DNA of 17,766 nucleotides, taken from NCBI RefSeq assembly GCF_001594145.1, contig NZ_LVCF01000002.1, forward strand, positions 1 to 17,766, read 5' to 3'. This stretch comes from Branchiibius sp. NY16-3462-2. Lineage in GTDB: Bacteria; Actinomycetota; Actinomycetes; Actinomycetales; Dermatophilaceae. The notes under the pieces are model-generated. The model did not search any database, was not told where the DNA came from, and worked only from the letters and a program-made list of their open reading frames with translations. Position 1 is the first letter of the stretch; each line of letters starts with the position of its first letter. The translations under genes were made by a program, and so were the position numbers. This document shows positions 1 through 6,218 of this stretch, one piece after another.

Positions 1-120
1 AGCGACGAGCAGATCGCCGAGATGCAACGGCTGCTGAACACCCGACCCCGCAAGACCCTGGCCTGGGCCAAACCAGCCAATAAGCTCAACGAGATACTCA
101 CCGTTGCACCCACCACTTGA
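1..120 (+). CDS. IS30-family transposase, C-terminal end (partial)
   Basis: The first 39 codons are open from base 1 and end at TGA 118-120. The peptide contains LLNTRPRKTLAWAKPA followed by a short Leu-rich tail. This matches the conserved extreme C-terminus of IS30-family DDE transposases, whose typical form is N-x-RPRK-TLGW-x-TPAE. The catalytic DDE core lies outside the window, so I cannot tell whether the gene is intact. It reads toward the 3' end of glnR and stops 57 bp from it. An older remnant is possible, but no stop or frameshift is visible in the part present. The family call is from the motif only. Confidence 0.8.
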   Translation, partial: SDEQIAEMQRLLNTRPRKTLAWAKPANKLNEILTVAPTT

Positions 121-129
121 ATCTGCCCT
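1..129 (+). mobile_element. Right end of an IS30-like insertion sequence
   Basis: In IS30-family elements the transposase stop codon lies close to, or inside, the terminal inverted repeat. Here the stop sits in GTTGCACCCACCACTTGAAT followed by CTGCCC, which resembles the right ends of such elements. The outer boundary at about 129 is an estimate, because the left end and the target duplication are outside the window. Confidence 0.45.
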
Positions 130-176
130 CGATTGCCGGGTAAATCCCGTTCCAAATGTTCGATGGGGCCGATCGG

Positions 177-881
177 TCAGGCGGTGGTGGACTCCGCTGC
201 TGCGCGCAGTTCCTGAACTCCGACGAAGCGGTAGCCCACGTTGCGCACGGTGCCGATCAGTGACTCGTGCTCGATGCCGAGTTTGGCGCGCAGCCGGCGG
301 ATATGGACGTCCACCGTCCGGGTGCCGCCGAAGTAGTCGTAGCCCCAGACCTCCTGCAGCAACTGGGCGCGGGTGAAGACCCGTCCCGGGTGTTGTGCAA
401 GGTGCTTGATGAGTTCGAACTCTTTGTAGGTCAGGTCCAGGGACCGGCCACGGATGCGCGCTGAGTAGGCATCCTCGTCGATGATCAGGTCACCCGCGGT
501 GATCGGACCGCTCTGGTCCTGCTCCTCCGGTGCCGAGCGGGTCAGCGCCAGTCGGATGCGGGCCTCGACCTCGGCCGGGCCTGCGGAGTCCAGCAGTACG
601 TCGTCGATCTGCCATTCGTGGGTCAGGGCCGCCAGGCCACCCTCGGTGAAGACCGCCAGCAGTGGTGCGGAGGTGCCGGTGCTGCGCAGCAACCGGCACA
701 AGCCGCGCGCGCCGGCGAGGTCGCGGCGGGCATCCAGCAGGACGACGTCGCACTCGGGCGGATCGATCAGAGCCTGCGGCTCCGGGGGCAGAATTCGGAC
801 GCGGTGGCCCAGCAGTCCGAGGGCAGGCAGCACTTCGACGCTAGAGCCTCGCGCCTCCGTGAGCATCAACAGCCGTGCCAT
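177..881 (-). CDS. glnR: Nitrogen-metabolism response regulator GlnR (OmpR-family, orphan)
   Basis: GlnR is the global transcription factor for nitrogen assimilation genes in actinobacteria. It has an atypical receiver domain that is not controlled by a partner kinase. The 234-residue product has a receiver-like domain (about 1-115) containing EVLPALGLLGHRVR, VVLLDARRDL and EGGLAALTHEW. A winged-helix domain follows (about 130-222), with KEFELIKHLAQHPGRVFTRA and TRTVDVHIRRLRAKLG. The N-terminal acidic pair of phospho-receivers is absent. Thr8, Asp50 and Arg52 are present, as expected for GlnR homodimers. I chose ATG 881 over TTG 893 because it aligns with known GlnR starts and puts Asp at position 50. 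A TATTGT -10 box lies 8 nt upstream. The neighbouring MoaD-like gene is divergent. Confidence 0.95.
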   Translation of the reverse strand: MARLLMLTEARGSSVEVLPALGLLGHRVRILPPEPQALIDPPECDVVLLDARRDLAGARGLCRLLRSTGTSAPLLAVFTEGGLAALTHEWQIDDVLLDSAGPAEVEARIRLALTRSAPEEQDQSGPITAGDLIIDEDAYSARIRGRSLDLTYKEFELIKHLAQHPGRVFTRAQLLQEVWGYDYFGGTRTVDVHIRRLRAKLGIEHESLIGTVRNVGYRFVGVQELRAAAESTTA

Positions 882-889
882 GGCCTGAA

Positions 890-895
890 ACAATA
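890..895 (-). promoter_or_regulatory. glnR -10 box (near-leaderless)
   Basis: TATTGT on the minus strand ends 8 nt before the glnR ATG at 881. No Shine-Dalgarno sequence precedes that ATG, so the transcript probably begins at or within a few bases of the start codon. I see no clear -35 element. Confidence 0.5.
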
Positions 896-933
896 CGGCG
901 TAATGGCAGGGTGATACGGGACTTCGGGCACAG

Positions 934-962
934 TCGTGACGTCTGCCACATCGTGGTCACGA
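934..962. promoter_or_regulatory. Operator-like dyad upstream of glnR
   Basis: TCGTGAC (934-940) and GTCACGA (956-962) are perfect 7-bp inverted halves. Their centres are 22 bp apart, about two helical turns. The dyad sits 53-81 bp upstream of the glnR start, a suitable place for a dimeric regulator. The GTCAC half fits one half of a GlnR site (gTnAc), but the adjacent GAAAC half is not found, so the binding protein is unknown. Confidence 0.35.
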
Positions 963-974
963 TGGTTCAGGGCG

Positions 975-994
975 GTGCCAGGAGCCGCTGGCAC
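975..994. repeat. Short perfect inverted repeat in the glnR-moaD gap
   Basis: GTGCCAG and CTGGCAC are separated by the 6-nt loop GAGCCG. It lies 13 bp from the dyad at 934-962. It could be an operator or a small hairpin in a moaD leader. There is no T-run, so it is not a classical terminator. Confidence 0.35.
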
Positions 995-1032
995 AGTCTC
1001 TGACCTGCGCAAACGTACGGTTGCAAGTAGAT

Positions 1033-1054
1033 GAACGGTGAACGAAGGGTGACC
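1033..1054 (-). promoter_or_regulatory. PHO-box-like direct repeat (2 x 11 bp)
   Basis: Read on the minus strand, this is GGTCACCCTTC directly followed by GTTCACCGTTC. These are two abutting 11-nt units of the GTTCACC type bound by PhoP/RegX3 regulators. It ends 2 bp before the moaD start and is about 150 bp upstream of the glnR start. It overlaps the moaD ribosome-binding site (GAAGGG), so coincidence cannot be excluded. Confidence 0.4.
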
Positions 1055-1056
1055 GG

Positions 1057-1314
1057 ATGTCGGACAGCATGCCCAGTGGCCTGACGGTGCGATTCTGGGC
1101 GGCCGCCCAGGAAGCGGCCGGGACCCACTCGGAGACGTACGACGCCTCGAGCGTCCGCGACATCGTCACCCGTGCGTCGGGACGGCATCCGGCGTTGGCG
1201 GCGGTCCTGCCCCGGTGCAGCCTGTTGTTGGACGGTGTCCGGGTCGGTGATCTGGACACGCCGGTTGCGGCGGGACAGGTGCTGGAGGTCCTCCCGCCCT
1301 TTGCCGGCGGGTGA
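1057..1314 (+). CDS. MoaD/ThiS-family ubiquitin-like sulfur carrier
   Basis: The product is an 85-residue beta-grasp protein ending in PPFAGG. The C-terminal Gly-Gly is the group that an E1-like enzyme adenylates and converts to a thiocarboxylate for sulfur transfer. LTVRFWAAAQEAAG near the N-terminus and LLLDGVRVGDLDTPV then VLEVLPPFAGG near the C-terminus fit the MoaD side of the family. The substrate pathway (molybdopterin or another sulfur-requiring product) cannot be decided here because no moaE, thiG or E1 gene is adjacent. The start is supported by GAAGGG 7 nt upstream of the ATG. A MoaD-like gene divergent from glnR is a known actinobacterial arrangement. Confidence 0.85.
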   Translation: MSDSMPSGLTVRFWAAAQEAAGTHSETYDASSVRDIVTRASGRHPALAAVLPRCSLLLDGVRVGDLDTPVAAGQVLEVLPPFAGG

Positions 1315-1450
1315 GCCCGGACGACGGAGTTGTCGGCGGAGCGCAGCGGAGTCGGCGGCGCAGGAGGAGGGGTGATGCCCGGCGGCCAAAAAGCATTGCC
1401 GGTGGGTGAGGCCAGGTGGATTACCGTACGGCGTTTGCAAGGATGAGCGG

Positions 1451-2215
1451 GTGAGCACCCAGCCGGCTGTTGCTGAGACGCCACTGTCCGTGGTTTCGGC
1501 AGCGGCTGCGACGGCGAGCGCGGTCCTGCTCGCGGCACTCACTCCGGCCGGTCCGGTGTGGGTGGGGATCGGCGTACTCCTGCTGGGTCTGGTCCTGGCC
1601 TCCGGGTGGTTGGCGATGAGCCCGACCAGTTGGGGGATCCGGGAGGTTGTCGCCATCGGCGCGGTGCTCATTGCCGCGTGCGGTATCCGGTCGGATGCAG
1701 GCGGTCACCCGCACTGGCTGGCGCTTGCGCTGGCGGGCAGCCTGGTGATCGCGTTCCTGGTGCAACTGCTGCGGACGGACGGTCGCTCCGACGTCGTGGG
1801 CTCGCTGGGGAGTTGCGCCTTGGCGTTCGCGGTCCTGGCGTGCGGGGGCCTCGCACCGTTCGCGGCGGCCCGGCCACACGCCGTACCCGTGGCATGGACG
1901 GTGGCCATCGGGGTCATAGCCAGCGTCCTCACCCGGCTGGCCGTGCAGCGCACGTCCTTGGATCTGGAGTGGGCGGTCCCGGTTGCGATGGTGGTCGGCG
2001 GGATCGGCGGTGTCGTGATCGCCGGTGGCACCGGGTTGGCCTGGAACCGCATGCTGCTGGTCGGGATGTTGGCCGCTGGCCTGGCGCACGCCGTACGCCG
2101 GGTGGTGCTGACCGCGGCGGTGCGGGACCGGTTGGCCCAACTGGCGGTCGGCGTTGCGATCGCCCTGAGCGGCGGGGTGATCGCCTACTGCGCCACCTGG
2201 TGGCTGAACCGGTGA
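1451..2215 (+). CDS. Multi-pass integral membrane protein of unknown function
   Basis: The 254-residue product consists almost entirely of hydrophobic segments. I count about eight or nine possible membrane helices, near residues 13-31, 34-55, 62-77, 86-105, 114-138, 143-163, 171-190, 195-212 and 225-248. Short Arg-containing loops separate them, and the protein ends in TWWLNR. I see no catalytic or transport motif and do not recognise the family. GTG 1451 is preferred over the in-frame GTG at 1406 because AAGGATGAG precedes it and the first 15 residues of the longer form are not hydrophobic. It is 136 bp downstream of the MoaD-like gene, with no clear terminator between. Its stop is only 3 bp from the stop of the convergent nitrobindin-like gene. 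Confidence 0.75.
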   Translation: MSTQPAVAETPLSVVSAAAATASAVLLAALTPAGPVWVGIGVLLLGLVLASGWLAMSPTSWGIREVVAIGAVLIAACGIRSDAGGHPHWLALALAGSLVIAFLVQLLRTDGRSDVVGSLGSCALAFAVLACGGLAPFAAARPHAVPVAWTVAIGVIASVLTRLAVQRTSLDLEWAVPVAMVVGGIGGVVIAGGTGLAWNRMLLVGMLAAGLAHAVRRVVLTAAVRDRLAQLAVGVAIALSGGVIAYCATWWLNR

Positions 2216-2218
2216 AGC

Positions 2219-2716
2219 TCAGCCGACGCGCTTGAGCTCAGCGGACACGTGGCTCTGCATGGACTGTCCGACGGCGGCCATCTCCATCACCCACAGCAGG
2301 TTGGACTTGACATAGCCGTACATGCGCGTCGCGGCGGAGTACTCCTTGGCGTGCGGACTGCGCAGCACACCGTCGGTTTGCAACTGCACCTTGGCGGGCT
2401 CGGTCTTGCCGTAGTACATCTCGACGATGCCCATCGGATGAGCGAGCAGGAACTCGACCTCACCGTCGGGCAACGGCCGCCAGAACCCCAGTTCGGTGGC
2501 CAGGGGCTTCACCTTCTCGCCGGCCTCGTCGAGCAGCCAGGTGTGCGAATGCCATTCCAGGAACGGCCGCCCGTCGTGGAAACACTCGATCTCCTGACCG
2601 AAGTTGGCTGATTCGATCGTGGGGTAGCCGAGGACGCCGGCGCCCTCCCAGCGGCCGATCAACCAGGCAAGAGGTGCCAGTTCCCGAGGCAGGTCGAGGT
2701 CAAGTTCAAAGGGCAT
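2219..2716 (-). CDS. Nitrobindin-like heme-binding beta-barrel (FABP-like, UPF0678)
   Basis: The 165-residue product has the family signature GRWEGAG at 21-27 and a beta-rich remainder. His156 in the C-terminal strand (QSHVSAELKRV) is at the expected place for the proximal heme ligand of nitrobindins. Family members form a ten-stranded barrel that binds ferric heme and reacts with NO or peroxynitrite. The older name is fatty-acid-binding-like protein. It is cytosolic, with no signal peptide. Its ATG overlaps the TGA of the upstream LytR-CpsA-Psr gene by one base (TGATG), so the two are probably translationally coupled. The physiological role is inferred from family only. Confidence 0.85.
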   Translation of the reverse strand: MPFELDLDLPRELAPLAWLIGRWEGAGVLGYPTIESANFGQEIECFHDGRPFLEWHSHTWLLDEAGEKVKPLATELGFWRPLPDGEVEFLLAHPMGIVEMYYGKTEPAKVQLQTDGVLRSPHAKEYSAATRMYGYVKSNLLWVMEMAAVGQSMQSHVSAELKRVG

Positions 2717-3744
2717 CAGTCACCAGCATTCGGCACGTTGGTGCCCTCGGTGTAGGTGGACATCTGGTCGGTCGTCAGTGCCTTACCCAGCTGGGTCAGC
2801 AGCTTCTCGTCAACGATGTCGACGTCCTGGCCACCGATGTTCTCGAACCCACTGATAGGCGCGGTCTTGAAGTGCAGGTCATCGCCCCGGATGTCGCGCA
2901 GGCTGAGCGCTAGGGAACGGATGGTGGAGGAGTCGAACGACTCATCGACCGTGGTGAACCGGGTGACGTCGTTGATGGCGGTGGTCAGTTTGACGGGGTT
3001 CAGCAAGGTGCCGGCCGTCAGGGTCTTGGTCAGCACCGCCTTGATCCACGCCTGCTGGTTGCGGCCGCGGTCCAGGTCGCCCTGGGCGAGTTGGTGACGT
3101 TCGCGGACGAAGCCCAGTGCTTGTTCGCCGTTCATGTCGTGCCAGCCCTTGGTCCAGGTGCCGAAACCGGGCTCGTCGAACCCCTGCGGGACGTACAACC
3201 GCACCCCGCCGAGGGTATCGGTGAGATCTGCGAAGCCCTGGAAATCAATCTGCGCGACGTGATCGATACGCAGGTTCAGCATTTTCTCCATGGTCTGCAC
3301 CAATAACGGCGCACCGCCATAGGAATACGCCGCGTTGATCTTGTTCTTGCCGTACCCGGGAATGTCGCCGTACATATCCCGCGGAAAGTGGATGACGTCG
3401 ATCCGGGAGCGATCGTTGTTGATGTGCATCAGTTGGATCACGTCGGAGCGGGCTCCGGCCCCGAGTTCCTCATCCCGGGAGTCCGAACCCAGCAGCAGGA
3501 TGTTCTGGGCGTCGCCGGCACCGGGATCCTTGGTCGGCTGGGGGCCGACCGGCAGCATGGCGCTGTGTTTGATGTTCGAATCCAGCAGGTGGTTCAGGTA
3601 CAGGGCGAACCCGCCGCCGACCAGGGCCAGTACGGTCACCATGGAAGCGAACGTCAGCAACACAACCTTGAGTTTGCTCACTGGTTTGCGGTCGTTGCCG
3701 GACGGTGGCAGCGCGGAGGCATCGACATCCTCGGCGACCGTCAT
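2716..3744 (-). CDS. LytR-CpsA-Psr family cell-wall glycopolymer ligase
   Basis: The product is a 342-residue, membrane-anchored enzyme of the family that transfers polyprenyl-linked glycopolymers to peptidoglycan. One membrane helix lies at about 26-50 with the catalytic domain outside. Visible LCP motifs are LLLGSDSR (83-90), ARSD (98-101), VIHFPRDMYG (117-126), QIDFQGFADLTDTLGGV (165-181), and the Arg-rich stretch 214-231 with Arg214, Arg216, Asp225, Arg228 and Gln230-231. These Arg and Asp residues bind the lipid pyrophosphate and metal. I chose ATG 3744 because a TACAAT -10 box lies 6 nt upstream. Longer in-frame starts up to 3885 would run through the ygfZ promoter. The acceptor polymer is unknown. 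Confidence 0.9.
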   Translation of the reverse strand: MTVAEDVDASALPPSGNDRKPVSKLKVVLLTFASMVTVLALVGGGFALYLNHLLDSNIKHSAMLPVGPQPTKDPGAGDAQNILLLGSDSRDEELGAGARSDVIQLMHINNDRSRIDVIHFPRDMYGDIPGYGKNKINAAYSYGGAPLLVQTMEKMLNLRIDHVAQIDFQGFADLTDTLGGVRLYVPQGFDEPGFGTWTKGWHDMNGEQALGFVRERHQLAQGDLDRGRNQQAWIKAVLTKTLTAGTLLNPVKLTTAINDVTRFTTVDESFDSSTIRSLALSLRDIRGDDLHFKTAPISGFENIGGQDVDIVDEKLLTQLGKALTTDQMSTYTEGTNVPNAGD

Positions 3745-3750
3745 GGCGTC

Positions 3751-3756
3751 ATTGTA
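3751..3756 (-). promoter_or_regulatory. -10 box of the LCP gene (leaderless)
   Basis: TACAAT on the minus strand ends 6 nt before ATG 3744, with no Shine-Dalgarno between. This predicts a transcript starting at the A of the start codon. Confidence 0.6.
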
Positions 3757-3808
3757 GGTCGCATATCCGTCAGTTTCTGAACCGCAGACGGAATGCCCGC
3801 CTCCCGTT

Positions 3809-3813
3809 GGAGG
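3809..3813 (+). promoter_or_regulatory. ygfZ ribosome-binding site
   Basis: GGAGG lies 10 nt before the ATG at 3824. It supports that start over any upstream alternative, and it contrasts with the leaderless divergent gene. Confidence 0.5.
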
Positions 3814-3823
3814 TTGCCAGGAC

Positions 3824-4873
3824 ATGACTGTTCCGCTGCGCTCGCGCTCGATCCTGCTCGATACGCCTGGCGCCGTGGAAGGCACCGGGGTCGATGAGGG
3901 GGTCGCGGCGCACTACGGGGACCCGATGCGCGAGCAGCGCCTGCTCGAGGACGGCCTGGCTGTCCTCGACCTCTCGCACCGTGGCGTCGTGCAGATCACC
4001 GGCCCGGACCGACTGAAGTGGCTGGACTCCATGACCACCCAGCAGATCAAGGACCTGCCGCCGTACACCTCGGTCCAGGATCTGGTGTTGAGCCCCAAGG
4101 GCCACGTCGAGCACGATCTGCACCTGGTCGACGACGGCTCCACCCTGTGGATCACCGTGGAGCCCGGGACCGCGCCGGCGCTGGTGGCGTGGCTGGACTC
4201 GATGCGCTTCATGCTGCGGGTGGAGGTCAACGACGTCAGCAGCGAGTACGCCGTCCTGGGCGAACCGATCGGCGCCGAGTCCCTGCCGGCCGAGTTGGGC
4301 GATCGCGGTGTGATCGCGTGGCGTGATCCGTGGCCGGCGATGGGACCGGACACCGCGTCGTACTCCGAGGTGACGGAGCATCCCGGCGCCGGCTGGCAGT
4401 GGCGCGAACTGATCGTGCCGCGGGACGCCGTACGTGCCGAGGTCGGTGACCGGCCGCTAGCCGGGTTGTGGGCGCACGAAGCGATGCGGGTGGCGGCCTG
4501 GCAACCCCGGCTCGGTTTCGAGACCGATCACCGCACCATCCCCCACGAACTGGACTGGCTGCGCACCGCGGTCCACCTGCACAAGGGCTGTTACCGGGGG
4601 CAGGAGACGATCGCGCGGGTGCACAACCTGGGACGGCCGCCACGGCGGCTGGTCTTCCTGCATCTGGACGGCTCAGGGCACGTGCTGCCCGAACCGGGCA
4701 CCCCGCTGGTGCTCGAAGAAGGCGGCCGGCCGGTCGGAGAGTTGACCTCGGTGGCGCGGCACGCCGTCGACGGACCGATCGCGCTCGCGGTCGTGAAGCG
4801 GTCGACCCCGACCGATGTGACCCTCTTTGCGGGGCCGACCAGCGCTGCGCAGACCGTCATCGTCGCGCCGTAA
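3824..4873 (+). CDS. ygfZ: Tetrahydrofolate-binding Fe-S cluster assembly protein YgfZ
   Basis: YgfZ (Caf17/IBA57 family) resembles the glycine-cleavage T protein. It helps maintain particular Fe-S enzymes using folate. The 349-residue product carries the family signature KGCYRGQE at 254-261, including Cys256. It also has VVQITGPDRLKWLDSM (55-70), typical of the folate-binding N-terminal domain. Length fits the family. It is divergent from the LCP gene with an 80-bp gap. Its TAA stop (4871-4873) is also the first three bases of the probable -10 box of the asparaginase gene. Cytosolic, with no signal or membrane segment. Confidence 0.92.
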   Translation: MTVPLRSRSILLDTPGAVEGTGVDEGVAAHYGDPMREQRLLEDGLAVLDLSHRGVVQITGPDRLKWLDSMTTQQIKDLPPYTSVQDLVLSPKGHVEHDLHLVDDGSTLWITVEPGTAPALVAWLDSMRFMLRVEVNDVSSEYAVLGEPIGAESLPAELGDRGVIAWRDPWPAMGPDTASYSEVTEHPGAGWQWRELIVPRDAVRAEVGDRPLAGLWAHEAMRVAAWQPRLGFETDHRTIPHELDWLRTAVHLHKGCYRGQETIARVHNLGRPPRRLVFLHLDGSGHVLPEPGTPLVLEEGGRPVGELTSVARHAVDGPIALAVVKRSTPTDVTLFAGPTSAAQTVIVAP

Positions 4874-4876
4874 CCT
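4871..4876 (+). promoter_or_regulatory. -10 box of the asparaginase gene, overlapping the ygfZ stop
   Basis: TAACCT starts with the ygfZ stop codon TAA and ends 7 nt before GTG 4884. No Shine-Dalgarno precedes that GTG, so a leaderless transcript is predicted. Confidence 0.45.
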
Positions 4877-4883
4877 GCTGGCT

Positions 4884-5852
4884 GTGACTTCACCCTCGCA
4901 ATCCGCCCTCGCCGCCGCACCCGTCCTCGCCGTCGTCGAACGCAGCGGGTTCGTTGAGTCGGTGCATCACGGGATCGCCGTGATCACCAATCCGGACGGT
5001 TCGGTGGAACGGGCCATCGGTGATGCGAGTGCACCGTGCTTCCCGCGGTCCTCGAACAAGCCGATGCAGGCGATCGCGATGCTGGAGGCCGGACTCGAGG
5101 CGTCCGGCGCGCACCTGGCGCTCGCTGCCGCCAGTCACTCCGGCGAGGACTTCCACATCGAGGGGGTGCGCTCGATCCTGGCCGCCGCCGGGCTGAGTGA
5201 GGACGACCTGCAGAACACCCCTGATTACCCGTACGACGATGTGGCCCGCCGCGACTGGATCCGCGCCGGGCGTGGACCGTCGTCTATCGCGCAGAACTGC
5301 TCGGGCAAGCACGCCTCGATGCTCGCGGCGTGTGTGGCGGCGGGCTGGGACCCCTCGACGTACCGCTCACCGGAGCATCCGCTGCAGGTGCTGACGGCGT
5401 CCTCCTTGTCTGCCCTGGCGGGCGAGCCCGTCGCCGCCACGGGGATCGACGGCTGCGGGGCGCCGGTGATGGCGATCTCGCTAGCCGGGTTGGCGCGGGC
5501 GTTCGGGTCGATCGCCGCATCGACCTCCGGCCCGTCGGCTGCGGTCCGGGACGCCATCCGTTCGTATCCGGAGTATCTGGGCGGCAGCCGCCGGGACGTG
5601 ACCGCGTTGATCCGCGGAGTGGACGGCCTGATCGCCAAGGACGGAGCCGAGGCGGTGTACGCCGTGGGGCTGGCTGACGGTCGGGGCCTGGCCCTGAAGG
5701 TCGCGGACGGTGGGCAGCGTGCCCGGCCGGCGATCATGGCGTCGTTGCTGTCCTCCCTTGGGATCCGGGCGGGTGTGCTCGACACGTTGTCCGAGGTCCC
5801 GGTGCTCGGACACGGTCAGCCCGTGGGCGCCGTACGGGTCGTCGGGATCTGA
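4884..5852 (+). CDS. L-asparaginase, AnsA/Rhizobium-type family (asparaginase II)
   Basis: The product is a 322-residue enzyme of the rhizobial-type asparaginase family, which hydrolyses asparagine to aspartate and ammonia. It is distinct from the E. coli AnsA/AnsB fold. Family motifs are PRSSNKPMQAI (54-64, with the Ser-x-x-Lys pair Ser56/Lys59), ASHSGED (83-89), NCSGKHA (138-144, Cys139 and Lys142) and GIDGCGAP (187-194, Cys191). Cys139, Lys142 and Cys191 correspond to the zinc site described for the Rhizobium etli enzyme. No signal peptide is visible, so it is probably cytosolic. GTG 4884 is chosen because family homology begins soon after it and a -10 box is correctly spaced. Longer starts run into ygfZ. 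Confidence 0.88.
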   Translation: MTSPSQSALAAAPVLAVVERSGFVESVHHGIAVITNPDGSVERAIGDASAPCFPRSSNKPMQAIAMLEAGLEASGAHLALAAASHSGEDFHIEGVRSILAAAGLSEDDLQNTPDYPYDDVARRDWIRAGRGPSSIAQNCSGKHASMLAACVAAGWDPSTYRSPEHPLQVLTASSLSALAGEPVAATGIDGCGAPVMAISLAGLARAFGSIAASTSGPSAAVRDAIRSYPEYLGGSRRDVTALIRGVDGLIAKDGAEAVYAVGLADGRGLALKVADGGQRARPAIMASLLSSLGIRAGVLDTLSEVPVLGHGQPVGAVRVVGI

Positions 5853-5861
5853 CCGGCCGCT

Positions 5862-5867
5862 TACCCT
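5862..5867 (+). promoter_or_regulatory. -10 box of the DUF2516 gene (leaderless)
   Basis: TACCCT ends 6 nt before GTG 5874, with no Shine-Dalgarno sequence. It lies in the 21-bp gap after the asparaginase gene. Confidence 0.5.
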
Positions 5868-5873
5868 GGTGTC

Positions 5874-6200
5874 GTGAGCCTCGATATCGTCCAGGGATAT
5901 GTTGCCGTCATCCTCGGGGTGGCGCTGCTGGCGCTGCAGGTCTTCGCGTTCGTTGAAGCGCTGCGGTACCGCACCGATGCCTACCCGGCTGCGGGGAAGC
6001 TGACGAAGGTCGCGTGGTGCGCGATCACTGGTGTGGCGGTGCTGATCGGGCTGCTGTCGTTGAGTTCCCCGTTGAATATCTTTGAGTTGCTCGCTTCCGC
6101 TGCGGCCATTGTCTTCCTGGTCGACGTGCGACCCGCGCTGCGACAGGTGCTGGGGAAGAACAACGCGAAGGGTGGCAGCGGTCCTTACGGCGGTTGGTGA
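5874..6200 (+). CDS. DUF2516-family small membrane protein
   Basis: The product is a 108-residue membrane protein with about three hydrophobic segments (roughly 8-28, 46-64 and 68-84). Features are FVEALRYRTDAYPAAGKLTK after the first helix, FLVDVRPALRQ after the last, and the C-terminal tail GPYGGW. These match the actinobacterial DUF2516 family, whose tail is typically GPYGPW. No biochemical function is known to me. It sits between the asparaginase and alcohol dehydrogenase genes with its own probable leaderless promoter, so shared function with those neighbours is not implied. Confidence 0.8.
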   Translation: MSLDIVQGYVAVILGVALLALQVFAFVEALRYRTDAYPAAGKLTKVAWCAITGVAVLIGLLSLSSPLNIFELLASAAAIVFLVDVRPALRQVLGKNNAKGGSGPYGGW

Positions 6201-6205
6201 CTAAT

Positions 6206-6211
6206 TAGAGT
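6206..6211 (+). promoter_or_regulatory. -10 box of the alcohol dehydrogenase gene (leaderless)
   Basis: TAGAGT ends 7 nt before GTG 6219. The short gap around it (about 6201-6216) is unusually AT-rich for this window, as expected for a promoter. Confidence 0.55.
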
Positions 6212-6218
6212 CATAGCC

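Noticed and set aside
1375..1420. Possible rho-independent terminator after the MoaD-like gene (CCCGGCGGC and GCCGGTGGG around an A-run)
   Set aside because: The stem has two central mismatches and no T-run, so it does not meet a usable terminator standard.
957..1671. Long open frames on the minus strand opposite the MoaD-like gene and the membrane protein
   Set aside because: They are Pro/Arg/Ser-rich, lack any motif, and mirror plus-strand genes with clear starts and families. They are GC-rich shadow frames.
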